From Pedobacter endophyticus (GTDB taxonomy: Bacteria > Bacteroidota > Bacteroidia > Sphingobacteriales > Sphingobacteriaceae), in assembly GCF_015679185.1 (NCBI RefSeq), contig NZ_CP064939.1:5022001-5086000 (forward strand): 64,000 nt of DNA, given 5' to 3'. A program made the translations under genes and the position numbers. The notes under the pieces were generated by a model. That model ran no database searches and was not told where the DNA came from. It saw only the letters and a list, made by a program, of their open reading frames with translations. The stretch's first letter is position 1. Each line of letters starts with the position of its first letter. Shown here one piece after another: positions 1 through 9,167 of the stretch.

Positions 1-140
1 CCTGGGCGGAGTTGAAGGACAATTAACATAACCAATCAGCAACAACCAACTGTCATCCTGAGCGGAGTCGAAGGACAATTAACATAACCAATCAGCAACA
101 ACCAATTGTCATCCTGAGCGGAGTCGAAGGATAATAGCAA
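1..140. repeat. 56-bp tandem repeat carrying the dispersed 'cctgagcggagtcgaagg' element
   Basis: A 56-bp unit begins at about 1, 57 and 113; the first two copies are nearly identical and the third is cut short. Each unit opens with the word CCTGAGCGGAGTCGAAGG. Variants of that word recur at 5796-5819, 39690-39713 and, reversed, at 46382-46406. Similar words are common between genes in Bacteroidota genomes. The rest of the stretch to 394 holds AT-rich leader DNA for the following aldolase gene and no gene that I can see. Confidence 0.85.
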
Positions 141-341
141 TTCAACAATTAACCTACTCAGCAATTAAACAGGTTAGCAAAGCTTATGGGCTATTTTTTA
201 CCTGCAGACGGGGTTTGATAACTGATTATTGTAAATTGGTCATTTTCTTAAGTGTGTTCTTTTTACACTAAGGATAATGTGCTAATTACACTAAATAGCC
301 CTTATTTGGTTGTTAGGCAAATAATTCTGTTGTTACAAAAG

Positions 342-371
342 CTTGAAATGTTATTTTTTTTTATAACTTCG
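342..371 (+). promoter_or_regulatory. possible Bacteroidota-type promoter of fbaA
   Basis: CTTG at 342-345, an 18-base spacer, then TAACTTCG at 364-371. This approaches the Bacteroidota consensus TTTG-N19-TAnnTTTG with one mismatch in each box. It would place a transcript start about 15-20 bases before the fbaA ATG. The match is imperfect, so this is a tentative call. Confidence 0.3.
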
Positions 372-394
372 GACTTAATAAAAATTAACAAGAG

Positions 395-1474
395 ATGAGT
401 TTAAAAGGCTACAAAGGCGTAATTTACGGAGATGCCGTTCAGGAATTATTTGAGCAGGCTAAAAAACATCAGTTTGCTTTACCAGCAGTAAATGTAACCG
501 GTACAAACACGGTTAATGCGGTATTGGAAACTGCAAAGGCAGTAAATTCGCCTGTTATGATTCAATTATCTAATGGAGGTGCACAATTTTATGCGGGTAA
601 ATCTTTAGATAACGAAAAATTGCAGGCATGTATTTTAGGTGCTGTATCGGCAGCTAAGCATGTTCACTTATTGGCAGAGCACTACGGTGTCGCAGTGGTT
701 TTACATACAGATCACGCCGCGAAAAAATTATTGCCCTGGATTGATGGCCTTTTAGATCATGGCGAAAAATTCTTCGCTGAAACGGGAAAACCTTTGTTTT
801 CATCGCACATGTTGGATCTTTCGGAAGAATCGATCGAAGAAAACATGGAAATCTCTGCAAAATATTTTGCCCGCATGGCGAAAATGAATATGACTATCGA
901 AATTGAGCTGGGTGTTACCGGTGGTGAAGAAGATGGTGTTGATAACAGCGATGTAGATAGCTCAAAACTATACACTCAACCTAGCGAAGTGGCTTATGCT
1001 TACGAAGAATTAAGCAAGGTATCGCCTCGTTTCACGGTTGCAGCGGCGTTTGGTAACGTTCACGGTGTGTACAAACCCGGAAACGTAAAATTGCAGCCAG
1101 TGATTTTGAAAAACTCTCAGGATTTTATCAAAGAAAAATTCAATTTAACTGCCGAGAAACCAATCAACTTCGTATTTCACGGTGGCTCGGGCTCTTCGCA
1201 AGAGGAAATCAGAGAAGCAATTTCTTATGGTGCCATTAAAATGAATATCGATACCGATATGCAGTGGGCATTTTGGGAAGGTATTTTAGGTTATTACAAA
1301 CAGAACGAAGCTTATCTTCAAGGACAGATCGGTAACCCTGAGGGCGATGATAAACCTAACAAAAAATACTACGATCCGCGTGTATGGCTACGCAAAGCGG
1401 AAGAAGCATTTGTTAAACGTTTAACTGTTGCTTTTGAAGATTTAAATTGCGTTAACGCAAACGATAAATTGTAA
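395..1474 (+). CDS. fbaA: class II fructose-bisphosphate aldolase
   Basis: Cleaves fructose 1,6-bisphosphate to dihydroxyacetone phosphate and glyceraldehyde 3-phosphate, and makes it in gluconeogenesis; cytosolic and zinc-dependent. The 359-residue length matches the E. coli FbaA type. The motif VVLHTDHAAKK (around residues 101-112) carries the catalytic Asp and a zinc His, IEIELGVTGGEEDGVDN follows, NVHGVYKPGNV gives another zinc His, and FHGGSGSS binds phosphate. The C-terminal block NKKYYDPRVWLRK is also family-typical. It stands alone, with an A-rich leader and no clear Shine-Dalgarno site, and is followed by a hairpin terminator. The resemblance to the proteobacterial enzyme is strong along the whole length. 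Confidence 0.97.
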   Translation: MSLKGYKGVIYGDAVQELFEQAKKHQFALPAVNVTGTNTVNAVLETAKAVNSPVMIQLSNGGAQFYAGKSLDNEKLQACILGAVSAAKHVHLLAEHYGVAVVLHTDHAAKKLLPWIDGLLDHGEKFFAETGKPLFSSHMLDLSEESIEENMEISAKYFARMAKMNMTIEIELGVTGGEEDGVDNSDVDSSKLYTQPSEVAYAYEELSKVSPRFTVAAAFGNVHGVYKPGNVKLQPVILKNSQDFIKEKFNLTAEKPINFVFHGGSGSSQEEIREAISYGAIKMNIDTDMQWAFWEGILGYYKQNEAYLQGQIGNPEGDDKPNKKYYDPRVWLRKAEEAFVKRLTVAFEDLNCVNANDKL

Positions 1475-1540
1475 TTTTTGACGGTTTTTTAGATTGAATT
1501 TTTATTCAATCATTCAGGAAATCAGTCATTCGATCATTAT

Positions 1541-1586
1541 AAAAGCGCCATAGGTTTGAAAACTTATGGCGCTTTTGGTTGTTTTT
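1541..1586 (+). terminator. intrinsic terminator after fbaA
   Basis: AAAAGCGCCATA at 1541-1552 pairs perfectly with TATGGCGCTTTT at 1565-1576 over twelve bases, and a T-rich run follows. It lies 66 bases past the fbaA stop codon and before the iron permease gene. Confidence 0.8.
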
Positions 1587-1618
1587 CTCTTTATATTTAA
1601 GCAGATCAAAATACGACC

Positions 1619-2101
1619 ATGAAATCGAGACCCGACACCAAAAAAAACAATTTTTTCGAAAGATTTTCGAATGCAGCGACCAAATTTACGGGGAGCTCGG
1701 TAGCTTTTATATTGGCCACCCTCACCGTAATTACGTGGGCAGTAACAGGCCCGATATTCGATTACTCTGAAACCTGGCAGTTGGTAATTAACACCGGAAC
1801 AACAATTATTACTTTCTTGATGGTTTTCTTAATCCAGAAAGCCCAAAATAAAGATAGCAAGGCGATTCAATTAAAACTGAATGAACTCATTGCGGCCCAG
1901 CAAGGCGCAAGTAACCGAATGGTAGATATTGAAGATTTGAGTGAAAAAGACCTCGACCAGTTGCATAGTTTTTACGTTACTATTGCCGAGCTTGCCAAAA
2001 AAGAGGCCGATATTCATTGTTCGCACTCAATAGATGTGGCCAAAGCGCTCAACGAGCAAAAAGTTAAATCAAATAAACACTTTAAACAAAATAAAGAATG
2101 A
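1619..2101 (+). CDS. low-affinity iron permease family protein
   Basis: A 160-residue inner-membrane protein of the 'low affinity iron permease' family (PF04120). After a basic N-terminus, NFFERFSNAATKFTGSS leads into two predicted membrane helices (about residues 26-45 and 58-76, the latter ending VFLIQKAQNKDSKAIQLKL). A charged cytoplasmic tail follows. The N-terminal FxRFS block and the QNKDxxAxQLKLNELI block are hallmarks of the family. The name comes from yeast Fet4; iron transport by the short bacterial members is not well proven, so the substrate is an inference. The stop codon overlaps the start of the next gene (ATGA), so the two are translationally coupled. Confidence 0.8.
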   Translation: MKSRPDTKKNNFFERFSNAATKFTGSSVAFILATLTVITWAVTGPIFDYSETWQLVINTGTTIITFLMVFLIQKAQNKDSKAIQLKLNELIAAQQGASNRMVDIEDLSEKDLDQLHSFYVTIAELAKKEADIHCSHSIDVAKALNEQKVKSNKHFKQNKE

Positions 2102-2520
2102 GCTTACAAGTTCAAAAAGTAATTCATCCGGAAGAATTAGAACAAGTTTTTGCAATACGTAAAATTGTATTTGTAGATGAGCAAAACTGTCCGCCGGAAT
2201 TGGAATGGGAAAATGAAGATGTTTCCATCCACTTTTTGGCCACCTTTAACGGACAGCCGTGCGGCGCCTGCCGGTGGCGTAAAACCGATCAGGGGTTTAA
2301 ACTGGAGCGCTTTGCTGTACTAAAAGAGTACCGCGGGCAGGGGGTAGGCCGTGCGTTAATTGCCGAAGCACTTTCTGATTTGCCTGAAGATGCGAATTAT
2401 ATTTATCTAAATTCTCAGTTAGATGCCATGAGTTTATATGCGAAGTTTGGCTTTGTAGCGGAAGGGGAGCAATTTGAAGAGGCTGGTATTCAGCATTTTA
2501 AAATGGTGAAAAAGGTGTAG
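2098..2520 (+). CDS. GNAT family N-acetyltransferase (ElaA/YjcF-like)
   Basis: A 140-residue single-domain acetyltransferase of the GNAT fold. The acetyl-CoA binding loop is visible as YRGQGVGRALI (about residues 79-89), preceded by KLERFAVLKE, which forms the central strand, and followed by LNSQLDAMSLYAKFGF, the C-terminal substrate side. The N-terminal block QVFAIRKIVFVDEQNCP resembles the ElaA/YjcF subgroup, whose substrates are unknown. It overlaps the iron permease gene by four bases and is probably cotranscribed with it. The acceptor cannot be told from sequence. Confidence 0.88.
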   Translation: MSLQVQKVIHPEELEQVFAIRKIVFVDEQNCPPELEWENEDVSIHFLATFNGQPCGACRWRKTDQGFKLERFAVLKEYRGQGVGRALIAEALSDLPEDANYIYLNSQLDAMSLYAKFGFVAEGEQFEEAGIQHFKMVKKV

Positions 2521-2547
2521 ATAAGCAAATGTCATTGCCTCATCTGG

Positions 2548-2615
2548 GCGTAGCGTCTCGCTACGCACCTTCCACCTCCCAATTTACAATTTAAGTCGTA
2601 GCGGGACGCTACGAC
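2548..2615. repeat. two GTAGCG/CGCTAC hairpins between convergent genes
   Basis: GCGTAGCG (2548-2555) pairs with CGCTACGC (2559-2566). GTCGTAGCG (2595-2603) pairs with CGCTACGAC (2607-2615). Both have 3-base loops and share the core TAGCG/CGCTA, so they are two copies of one short palindrome family. They lie between convergent genes and may end transcription in both directions, although neither has a clear T-tract. Confidence 0.75.
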
Positions 2616-2653
2616 TAGTATAAGTATAGTCGTGCGTTGTGGCTAACAGCGAA

Positions 2654-3535
2654 TTACCCGAATATCTTCGCTGATAATACCATGGCCTCATGCCATTTTT
2701 CCATATTGAGGTTTAGGTTTTCGCCTTTTGAGTTCAAAAATTCGATTACATCTTCCGTTGCAATATTTCCGGTTAAATCGTCAGCCGCCATAGGGCAGCC
2801 GCCAAAACCCTTCAAAGCAGAATCTATTCGTTTAACGCCGGTACTGTAAGCAGCCTTAATTTTTTCGAAACGCTCGGCGGGAGTGGAGTGTAAGTGCATG
2901 CCAATCTCCGTGTTGCTAAATTTGGTGATAAGTTTAGGCAATATCTCTTGTATTTTTTCAGGCGTTGAAATGCCTACAGTATCTGCCAAAGAAAGAATTT
3001 CGACACCTTTGGTAACCAAAATATCGGCCCATTTTTCTACAATCTCGTAATTCCATTCGTCGCCGTACGGATTTCCAAAACCCATCGACAGGTAAACCAC
3101 CGCGGTTTTGTTGTTTGCTGCACAGAGTGATAGCATTTCCTCTACGATTACCAGCGATTGCTGAATGCTAGCGTTCGTATTGCGTTGTTGAAAAGTTTCG
3201 GAGATCGAAAATGGAAAGCCTAGAAACTTAATCTGTTCATGTTTGGCTGCATCTTGAGCGCCTCGCAAATTGGCCACAATGGCTAAAAGTTGGGTTGAAG
3301 TGTTGCTTAAATCGAGGCTATCGAGTACCTGCACGGTATCGGCCATTTGCGGAATAGCCTTTGGAGATACGAAACTTCCAAAATCGAGCGTATCGAAACC
3401 GACCTGCAGTAATAGATTCAAATATGCTGCTTTTAATTTAGTTGGAACAAAATCGTGCAGTCCCTGCATCGCATCCCGGGGGCATTCAACTAGCTTGAAT
3501 TTGTTTTGGCTCATATTTGTTTGGTTATTAGGCAA
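2654..3535 (-). CDS. hydroxymethylglutaryl-CoA lyase-like protein
   Basis: Probable TIM-barrel lyase of the HMG-CoA lyase/DRE-TIM family, which splits 3-hydroxy-3-methylglutaryl-CoA into acetyl-CoA and acetoacetate in leucine breakdown. VECPRDAMQG near the N-terminus is the metal-binding and catalytic RD motif. GMHLHSTP carries the two metal His residues. GFGGCPMAADDLTGNIATED holds the catalytic Cys and the conserved GN-x-ATED end. At 293 residues the length is normal. The first Met is at 3535, but a second at 3514 (MSQNKFKL) is equally likely. Divergence in the RDGLQ motif (RDAMQ) leaves room for a related substrate. Confidence 0.85.
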   Translation of the reverse strand: MPNNQTNMSQNKFKLVECPRDAMQGLHDFVPTKLKAAYLNLLLQVGFDTLDFGSFVSPKAIPQMADTVQVLDSLDLSNTSTQLLAIVANLRGAQDAAKHEQIKFLGFPFSISETFQQRNTNASIQQSLVIVEEMLSLCAANNKTAVVYLSMGFGNPYGDEWNYEIVEKWADILVTKGVEILSLADTVGISTPEKIQEILPKLITKFSNTEIGMHLHSTPAERFEKIKAAYSTGVKRIDSALKGFGGCPMAADDLTGNIATEDVIEFLNSKGENLNLNMEKWHEAMVLSAKIFG

Positions 3536-3580
3536 AAGGCCGATTGACGAGTGTTAAGAACAAAGGTTGATGAACAATTG

Positions 3581-3700
3581 GCAGTTAGCAGTTAACAATT
3601 AGCAGTTAGCAGTTAGCAGTTTGCAGTTTGCAAGGAGAATAAGCAATTACCAATGACCAATGACCAATGATCAATGACCAATTAACTAATGACCAATGAA
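3581..3700. repeat. heptanucleotide arrays (GCAGTTA and CAATGAC words)
   Basis: From 3581 to 3636 the sequence reads as eight consecutive 7-base words, mostly GCAGTTA or GCAGTTT. From about 3644 to 3700 a second run uses CAATGAC, CAATGAT and CAATTAA, again in steps of seven with a single 8-base slip. The second array ends against the stop codon of mgsA (3701). No gene is present. Confidence 0.9.
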
Positions 3701-4150
3701 CTAAAATGTTCTGTTTTTGTATTCGTCGTAGTCGGTCAACGCTACCTTGTAATTTCCTTGCATATGAGGCGAAGATATTAAAAAATCCGCTGTTGCTACA
3801 TCGCAGGCCATTGGAATATTCCATACAATGCCGATTCGCAATAGCGCCTTAACATCAGGATCGTGCGGTTGCGCCTCCATTGGATCCCAAAAGAAGATTA
3901 AAACGTCTATTTCGCCTTGGGCAATCAGCGCTCCGATTTGCTGATCGCCGCCCAGGGGTCCGCTTAATAGTTTGCGCACGGGTAGGTTTAAACGTTCTTC
4001 TATCAGTTTTCCGGTGGTTCCTGTGGCCAGTAACTCGTGGCCAATAAATGCGTCTCTGTTTCTCAGGGCCCAGTTCACTAGGTCATCTTTCCGATGATCG
4101 TGGGCAACCATTGCAATTTTCTTATTTGGAGAGAGGGTTTTATAGGTCAT
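3701..4150 (-). CDS. mgsA: methylglyoxal synthase
   Basis: Converts dihydroxyacetone phosphate to methylglyoxal and phosphate, a bypass of lower glycolysis when phosphate is scarce; cytosolic. The 149 residues match the family. MVAHDHRKDDLVNWA forms the N-terminal phosphate-binding segment, ATGTTG the loop, SGPLGGDQQIGA contains the catalytic Asp, and FFWDPMEAQPHDPDVKALLRI is the family signature. It lies 10 bases downstream of the NADH dehydrogenase gene on the same strand and is likely cotranscribed. A heptad repeat array abuts its stop codon. Confidence 0.96.
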   Translation of the reverse strand: MTYKTLSPNKKIAMVAHDHRKDDLVNWALRNRDAFIGHELLATGTTGKLIEERLNLPVRKLLSGPLGGDQQIGALIAQGEIDVLIFFWDPMEAQPHDPDVKALLRIGIVWNIPMACDVATADFLISSPHMQGNYKVALTDYDEYKNRTF

Positions 4151-4160
4151 TATTTAGTTG

Positions 4161-5495
4161 TTACGAGGCTTTAACATTTTCTTTAACGCTGGGAACCTCG
4201 GCCCTATAATCTACACTTCTGTCTTTGGCAAACGTTCTGATGATGAGTCGTGTGCCTCTATCGTAACTAAAATAGCTCCAAACCCAGTTTATAAATACAA
4301 TTATCTTATTTCTGAAACCAACAAGCGTCATTAAGTGGACGAACATCCAGGCAAACCAGGCAAAAATTCCCTGAAAGTGAATTTTACCAATGTCAACCAC
4401 GGCCCTGTTCCTTCCAACGGTAGCCATGGATCCCTTATCGAAATACTTAAATGGCTCTAAAGGTTTGTTTTCGGCAATATGAACCAGGTTTTTAGCCAGT
4501 TGGTGTCCTTGCTGAATGGCAACCGGGGCAACGCCGGGGTGGCCGTTAGGTGTATCGTCGGTAATAATTGCGGCGACATCACCAATGGCATATACATTTT
4601 TATAACCCACAACCAGGTTTTGGGTGTCGGTTTTCAATCTTCCTCCGCGAACGATTTCAGCCTGATCTAAGCCCGGCAACACTTCGCCTTTAACGCCAGC
4701 ACTCCAAATTACGGTAGAGGTTAAAATCGGCGCTTTATCCTGCAATAAGAGTGTATTCCCATCATAACCCAGTACCCTGGTTTCGTTCATTACCTGAACA
4801 CCCATCTCAATCAAAAATTCTTTTGATTTCTTTTGTGCCTGCGGCGACATTGGCCCAAGCAATTCTGGCGAGTTCTCGATGAGGTAAATGTTAATCCTAC
4901 TCAAATCCATTTCTGGATAATCGTTCGGAATTACGTGTTTTTTAAGCTCTGCAATGGCACCGGCGGTTTCTACGCCTGTAGGTCCACCACCCACCACAAC
5001 AAAGTTTAATAAGGCATCTCTTTTGTTTAAATCCTTTTCAATCAACGATTTTTCGAAATTTTGAAGAATAAGGCTTCTTAAATCCAATGCCTCCGGAATT
5101 GATTTCATCGGCATAGAATTGGCCTCAATTTCTTTGTTGCCGAAAAAATTACTGGTTGAACCTGTTGCAATTACGAGGTAATCGTAGCTTACCTTTCCGA
5201 TATCGGTTATCAGGCAGTTTTCGCTCGCATTTACCGAGGTTACTTTGGTTACCCTAAATACGATGTTTTTTTGCCCCTTAAAAATTTTGCGCAGCGGAAA
5301 AGCGATTGAATCTGCCTCTAAACCACCTGTAGCAACCTGATAGAGTAGCGGTTGAAAAGTATGGTAGTTGTGTTTATCCAACATAACCACCTGAAACGGT
5401 TTATTTTTTAATCTTTTAGCTAATTCAATCCCGCCAAATCCTCCGCCTACAATCACTACTCTTGGGTATTCGCTTTTAGGAAGTTGTAAATCCAT
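4161..5495 (-). CDS. ndh: type II NADH dehydrogenase (NAD(P)/FAD-dependent oxidoreductase)
   Basis: Single-subunit, non-proton-pumping NADH:quinone oxidoreductase at the inner face of the membrane. RVVIVGGGFGGIELAKRL (about residues 12-29) is the FAD-binding GxGxxG motif, and NFVVVGGGPTGVETAGAI is the NAD-binding one. VYAIGDVA is the second FAD motif. The C-terminal part has hydrophobic segments (FAWFAWMFVHLMTLVGF and IIVFINWVWSYF) that would anchor it to the membrane, as is known for NDH-2. At 444 residues it is normal in length. The heading 'ndh' is by family; closely related enzymes can reduce other acceptors. Confidence 0.9.
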   Translation of the reverse strand: MDLQLPKSEYPRVVIVGGGFGGIELAKRLKNKPFQVVMLDKHNYHTFQPLLYQVATGGLEADSIAFPLRKIFKGQKNIVFRVTKVTSVNASENCLITDIGKVSYDYLVIATGSTSNFFGNKEIEANSMPMKSIPEALDLRSLILQNFEKSLIEKDLNKRDALLNFVVVGGGPTGVETAGAIAELKKHVIPNDYPEMDLSRINIYLIENSPELLGPMSPQAQKKSKEFLIEMGVQVMNETRVLGYDGNTLLLQDKAPILTSTVIWSAGVKGEVLPGLDQAEIVRGGRLKTDTQNLVVGYKNVYAIGDVAAIITDDTPNGHPGVAPVAIQQGHQLAKNLVHIAENKPLEPFKYFDKGSMATVGRNRAVVDIGKIHFQGIFAWFAWMFVHLMTLVGFRNKIIVFINWVWSYFSYDRGTRLIIRTFAKDRSVDYRAEVPSVKENVKAS

Positions 5496-6124
5496 TTTAT
5501 CTCGGTTTATCTATTGTTAAAGTAACAAAAAGATAGCCAAAAGGTTTAAATCTTACCCTTTGAATGTCAAATTATAGGTTAATGTAGTAGTCGGCCTCCA
5601 TAAAAGCCTCGCCTCATGAAAGTTCGTGATATACCGGGTCGCGGTGTCTCGCTCTCCAGGGGAGAGGATTTTGAAGGACCGCACTTTTAACCCAGAACGC
5701 GTATGGGAGGTTAGAAAGAGATTCGAATCTAGTCGTCATCCTCAGAGATTAGTTTAGAAAAAACAACGACGTTGGGATGCTAGGTTTTTTACGCTGTCAT
5801 CCTGAGTGCAACGAAGGATCCCCAGGCGATGAAAAAGAAAACGCCAAATGTCCACTGCCAAAAGAGGGCAAGTGAAGGGGGGCTAGGACGTTGAAATGTA
5901 TGTTGCGGATTCTTCCTTCGTCAGAATGACAAAACAGGTGCTGTCATTGAAACTTCAATGCTCAAGATGAACTCCAGTCGAAATGCTCAGGATGACAATA
6001 TTTTTGGTTTGATCGCGAACTAAATAGCATTGCTGCCCCCCTGGTCAATCGGAAATTAAACTCAGCATGGCAAACCTGTCAAAAAGATTGAGTTCATTAC
6101 GTCGGTCTGAAGGTGTTGCCGGAG
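5496..6124. other. intergenic stretch with dispersed repeat words, no gene seen
   Basis: About 630 bases between the divergently read ndh leader and the secDF terminator. It contains a copy of the GTCATCCTGAG...CGAAGGAT word (5796-5819), a reversed CCTTCGTCAGAATGAC word (about 5922-5937), and phrases such as GGAAATTAAACTCAGCA that recur near 15902. Reading frames are short and resemble nothing known. It looks like repeat-derived spacer. Confidence 0.6.
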
Positions 6125-6159
6125 ACAAAAAAAAAGCGTTCCGATTACTCGGAACGCTT
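6125..6159 (-). terminator. intrinsic terminator of secDF
   Basis: AAGCGTTCCGA (6134-6144) and TCGGAACGCTT (6149-6159) form an 11-bp perfect stem with a 4-base loop. Read on the minus strand it is followed by a run of about ten T. It sits just after the secDF stop codon. Confidence 0.92.
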
Positions 6160-6185
6160 ATATCTTTCAAAAAATTTTGAACTGT

Positions 6186-9167
6186 TTATTTTCTCTTCTC
6201 TGCAGTGCTTCCCAAATCAATTACGATAGGAGTAGAGATACACAGTGATGAGTAAGTACCGATGATACGACCGATCAATAACGCGAAGATAAACCCGCGG
6301 ATGCTATCGCCACCGAAAATGAAGATCACCAATAACACAAAGAATACAGTTAATGAAGTCAAAATTGTACGACTTAATGTACTGTTTAATGCGAAATTGA
6401 TTAATTGGTTACGCTCTTCGCCATGTAAATCTTCTTTACCTTTTTCTTTTAATCGCTCACGGATACGGTCGAAAACAACAACTGTCTCCGTCATGGTGTA
6501 ACCCATTACGGTTAAGATGGCGGCAATAAAATCCTGACCAATTTCTAGCGAGAACGGCATTACACCATCTAAAATGGTATAGAAAGAGAGTACCATTAAT
6601 ACGTCATGGAATAATGCCAACACGGCACCTAAACCATATTGCCATTTTTTAAATCGAACAACGATGTAGATAAACATGAATATACATGAAATCAATACAG
6701 CATAAAATGCACCGTTTACGATGTCGCTGGCGATAATCGGCGTAACCTTTTGCGAGCTTACGATTTCGTATTTAGAATCGCCCAAGCCATTTTTTAATGC
6801 ATTTTCTACAACCTTATCCGTTTTTATATCCTGATCTTCGATGTAGAAAGTCGTAGTGATTTTTACCTGGCTATCTTCACCTGCAGTTTTAACCTCAGGG
6901 GTTTCGTTGCCAAAAACAGGGGTAAGTTTAGTTTTTAAATCTTCGGTGCTAACGGCTTTATCAAAGTGAACCAAATACGTTCTACCACCTTTAAAATCTA
7001 CACCCAGGTTTAAGCCTCCGTGTTTGAAGTACATGCCAATACCAGCGATGATAATTACACTAGAAATAATGTAGTAAATTTTACGACGGCCTACGAAGTT
7101 AAAAGCCAGGTTCTTGAACGCATTACGAGTAAACTTGTTATCGAAGCTAATCTCCATTTTACGGCTCAACATGCCTTCAAAAACAACCCTTGAGATGGCA
7201 ACGGCAGCAAACAATGAAGAAATAATACCGATACACAACGTAGTTGCAAAACCTTGAACCGGCCCGCTACCGAATGCGTAAAGAATAGCACCCAAGATAA
7301 ACACTGTAATGTTTGCATCCAAAATTGAAGGCATGGCATGTTTAAAACCTTCTTTGATGGCTGTCGGAATGTTTTTGCCTAAAGCAAGTTCTTCACGTAC
7401 ACGCTCAAATATCAGGATGTTTGCATCAACAGATAAACCAATGGTTAGTACGATACCGGCAATACCAGGTAATGTTAAAACGGCACCGAGCGATACCAAA
7501 ATACCGATGATGAAGAATAAGTTGATTAACAAAGCGAAGTTTGCAACCCAACCTGCACGGTGATAATACAACGCCATGAAGATCAGGATTACGATAAACG
7601 CAATTACGAACGAGATTAAACCATCGTGAATGGCCTGTGCTCCCAAGGTAGGTCCAACTACATAGCTACCTGCAATACGCGCAGGAGCAGGCAATTTACC
7701 AGCTTTTAAAATGTTCGATAAATCTTTTGTATCTGCTTGTGTAAAGTTACCGGTGATAGATGAAACACCACCAGCAATTTCGTTTTGAACCGTAGGTGCA
7801 GAATAAACCATGTTATCTAATACGATAGCAATCGATTTTTTGTTGTTTGGATCTGCAGCAGCTTCGGCAGTAATCTTTTTCCACTTCGCAGCACCTTCGC
7901 TGGTCATGTACATGGTTACTTCCGGCTTGCCTTTTTGATCAAAGTCGGCACGCGAATCGCTGATTGCCTCACCACCTAAATCTGGTTTGCCATCGGCGCT
8001 GGTCACCTTTATAGCATACAGTTCGAAAATTTTCGAACCTTCTCTCGGTTTAACGCTCCACATAAATTTCATCGTTGATGGAATTGATGCGGCAACCTCA
8101 GGCATTTTTAAATAAGAGTTAACTTTCGCTGTATCTTTTTGTAGGGACATGCCGACTACGGCGCCTGGAACAAGCTGCTGTTGACCGTTCTCACCTTGAT
8201 AGATGGGAAGGTTAAGCACAGCGTATAATGGGTTCGATTTTGCCAGTTCTGCTCTAACCGCTGTCGAATCTTTTTTTCCGAGGCCAGCAAGCTTGCCTTT
8301 ATCGGTCGAATCTTTGGTAGCGGCTTTTTCCAATCCAGCCAACTTACTTCCGGCTGCTGCGGCCTTTGTAGTATCGGTAGTTGCAGGCGCTTCGGTTTTT
8401 AAAGTCGCAGCTAAGGTTTTATTAATGTTCTCCAATAAAGGATAAACTTCGGTTGATTGGTAAACCTGCCAAAACTGTAATTCGGCAGAACCCTGTAAAA
8501 GCTTGGCGATACGATCTTGATCTTGTACGCCTGGCATTTCGATTAAAATGCGGTTACTGCCTTCTTGCTTTTGCATGTTCGGACTAACCACACCAAAACC
8601 GTCGATACGCGAACGTAATACGGTAAATGAACGATCGATAGCGCTGGTAGCTTCTTTTTCTAAAAAGTTTTCTACTTCGCTATTGCTGGCGTTTGGTTTT
8701 AACTGAGAAGCATTATCTTGATTTGAGAAAAAATCTGCAAGTTTTACACCAGGGCTTAATTTTTCAAATTCGTCAACAAAAATCTTGATGTAATCTTTAC
8801 CGCCAGCATTTAGTTGAGCTTGTGCGTTTTGAATCGCTTTGTTAAAGTTAGCATCAGTAGGGTTACCCGCTAAAGATTTAACCAATTCAGCTAACGATAT
8901 CTCCATCGTTACGTTCATCCCGCCTTTTAAGTCTAAACCTAAATTAATCTCTTTCGCTTTTACATCACTGTAAGTAAATCCAATTACTGGATATACTTTT
9001 TCGGTACTCATCGAATCTAAGTAAGCCTTTTCTTTGGCTAAATCACCTTTCGCATAGTTTTTTGCGTCTTTTTCTACTTTAGATGCTACCAAAGTAAAAG
9101 AAAGTGCATACGCACAAACGATAGCTAGCACTATCGCTATAAACTTAATAAAACCTTTTCCTTGCAT
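6186..9167 (-). CDS. secDF: SecDF fused protein translocase subunit
   Basis: Proton-driven membrane component that helps pull proteins through SecYEG. At 993 residues it fuses SecD and SecF, as is usual in Bacteroidota. The N-terminus has one membrane helix, then LGLDLKGGMNVTMEI (SecD signature), a large periplasmic domain with a low-complexity Ala/Thr/Lys linker (about residues 255-310), and six helices with NANILIFERVREEL. A second unit begins near residue 720 with LGVDFKGGRTYLVHF (the SecF counterpart), a smaller periplasmic domain, and TETVVVFDRIRERL. The Asp/Arg residues in transmembrane segment 4 expected for proton flow are present. A terminator follows. Confidence 0.97.
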   Translation of the reverse strand: MQGKGFIKFIAIVLAIVCAYALSFTLVASKVEKDAKNYAKGDLAKEKAYLDSMSTEKVYPVIGFTYSDVKAKEINLGLDLKGGMNVTMEISLAELVKSLAGNPTDANFNKAIQNAQAQLNAGGKDYIKIFVDEFEKLSPGVKLADFFSNQDNASQLKPNASNSEVENFLEKEATSAIDRSFTVLRSRIDGFGVVSPNMQKQEGSNRILIEMPGVQDQDRIAKLLQGSAELQFWQVYQSTEVYPLLENINKTLAATLKTEAPATTDTTKAAAAGSKLAGLEKAATKDSTDKGKLAGLGKKDSTAVRAELAKSNPLYAVLNLPIYQGENGQQQLVPGAVVGMSLQKDTAKVNSYLKMPEVAASIPSTMKFMWSVKPREGSKIFELYAIKVTSADGKPDLGGEAISDSRADFDQKGKPEVTMYMTSEGAAKWKKITAEAAADPNNKKSIAIVLDNMVYSAPTVQNEIAGGVSSITGNFTQADTKDLSNILKAGKLPAPARIAGSYVVGPTLGAQAIHDGLISFVIAFIVILIFMALYYHRAGWVANFALLINLFFIIGILVSLGAVLTLPGIAGIVLTIGLSVDANILIFERVREELALGKNIPTAIKEGFKHAMPSILDANITVFILGAILYAFGSGPVQGFATTLCIGIISSLFAAVAISRVVFEGMLSRKMEISFDNKFTRNAFKNLAFNFVGRRKIYYIISSVIIIAGIGMYFKHGGLNLGVDFKGGRTYLVHFDKAVSTEDLKTKLTPVFGNETPEVKTAGEDSQVKITTTFYIEDQDIKTDKVVENALKNGLGDSKYEIVSSQKVTPIIASDIVNGAFYAVLISCIFMFIYIVVRFKKWQYGLGAVLALFHDVLMVLSFYTILDGVMPFSLEIGQDFIAAILTVMGYTMTETVVVFDRIRERLKEKGKEDLHGEERNQLINFALNSTLSRTILTSLTVFFVLLVIFIFGGDSIRGFIFALLIGRIIGTYSSLCISTPIVIDLGSTAEKRK

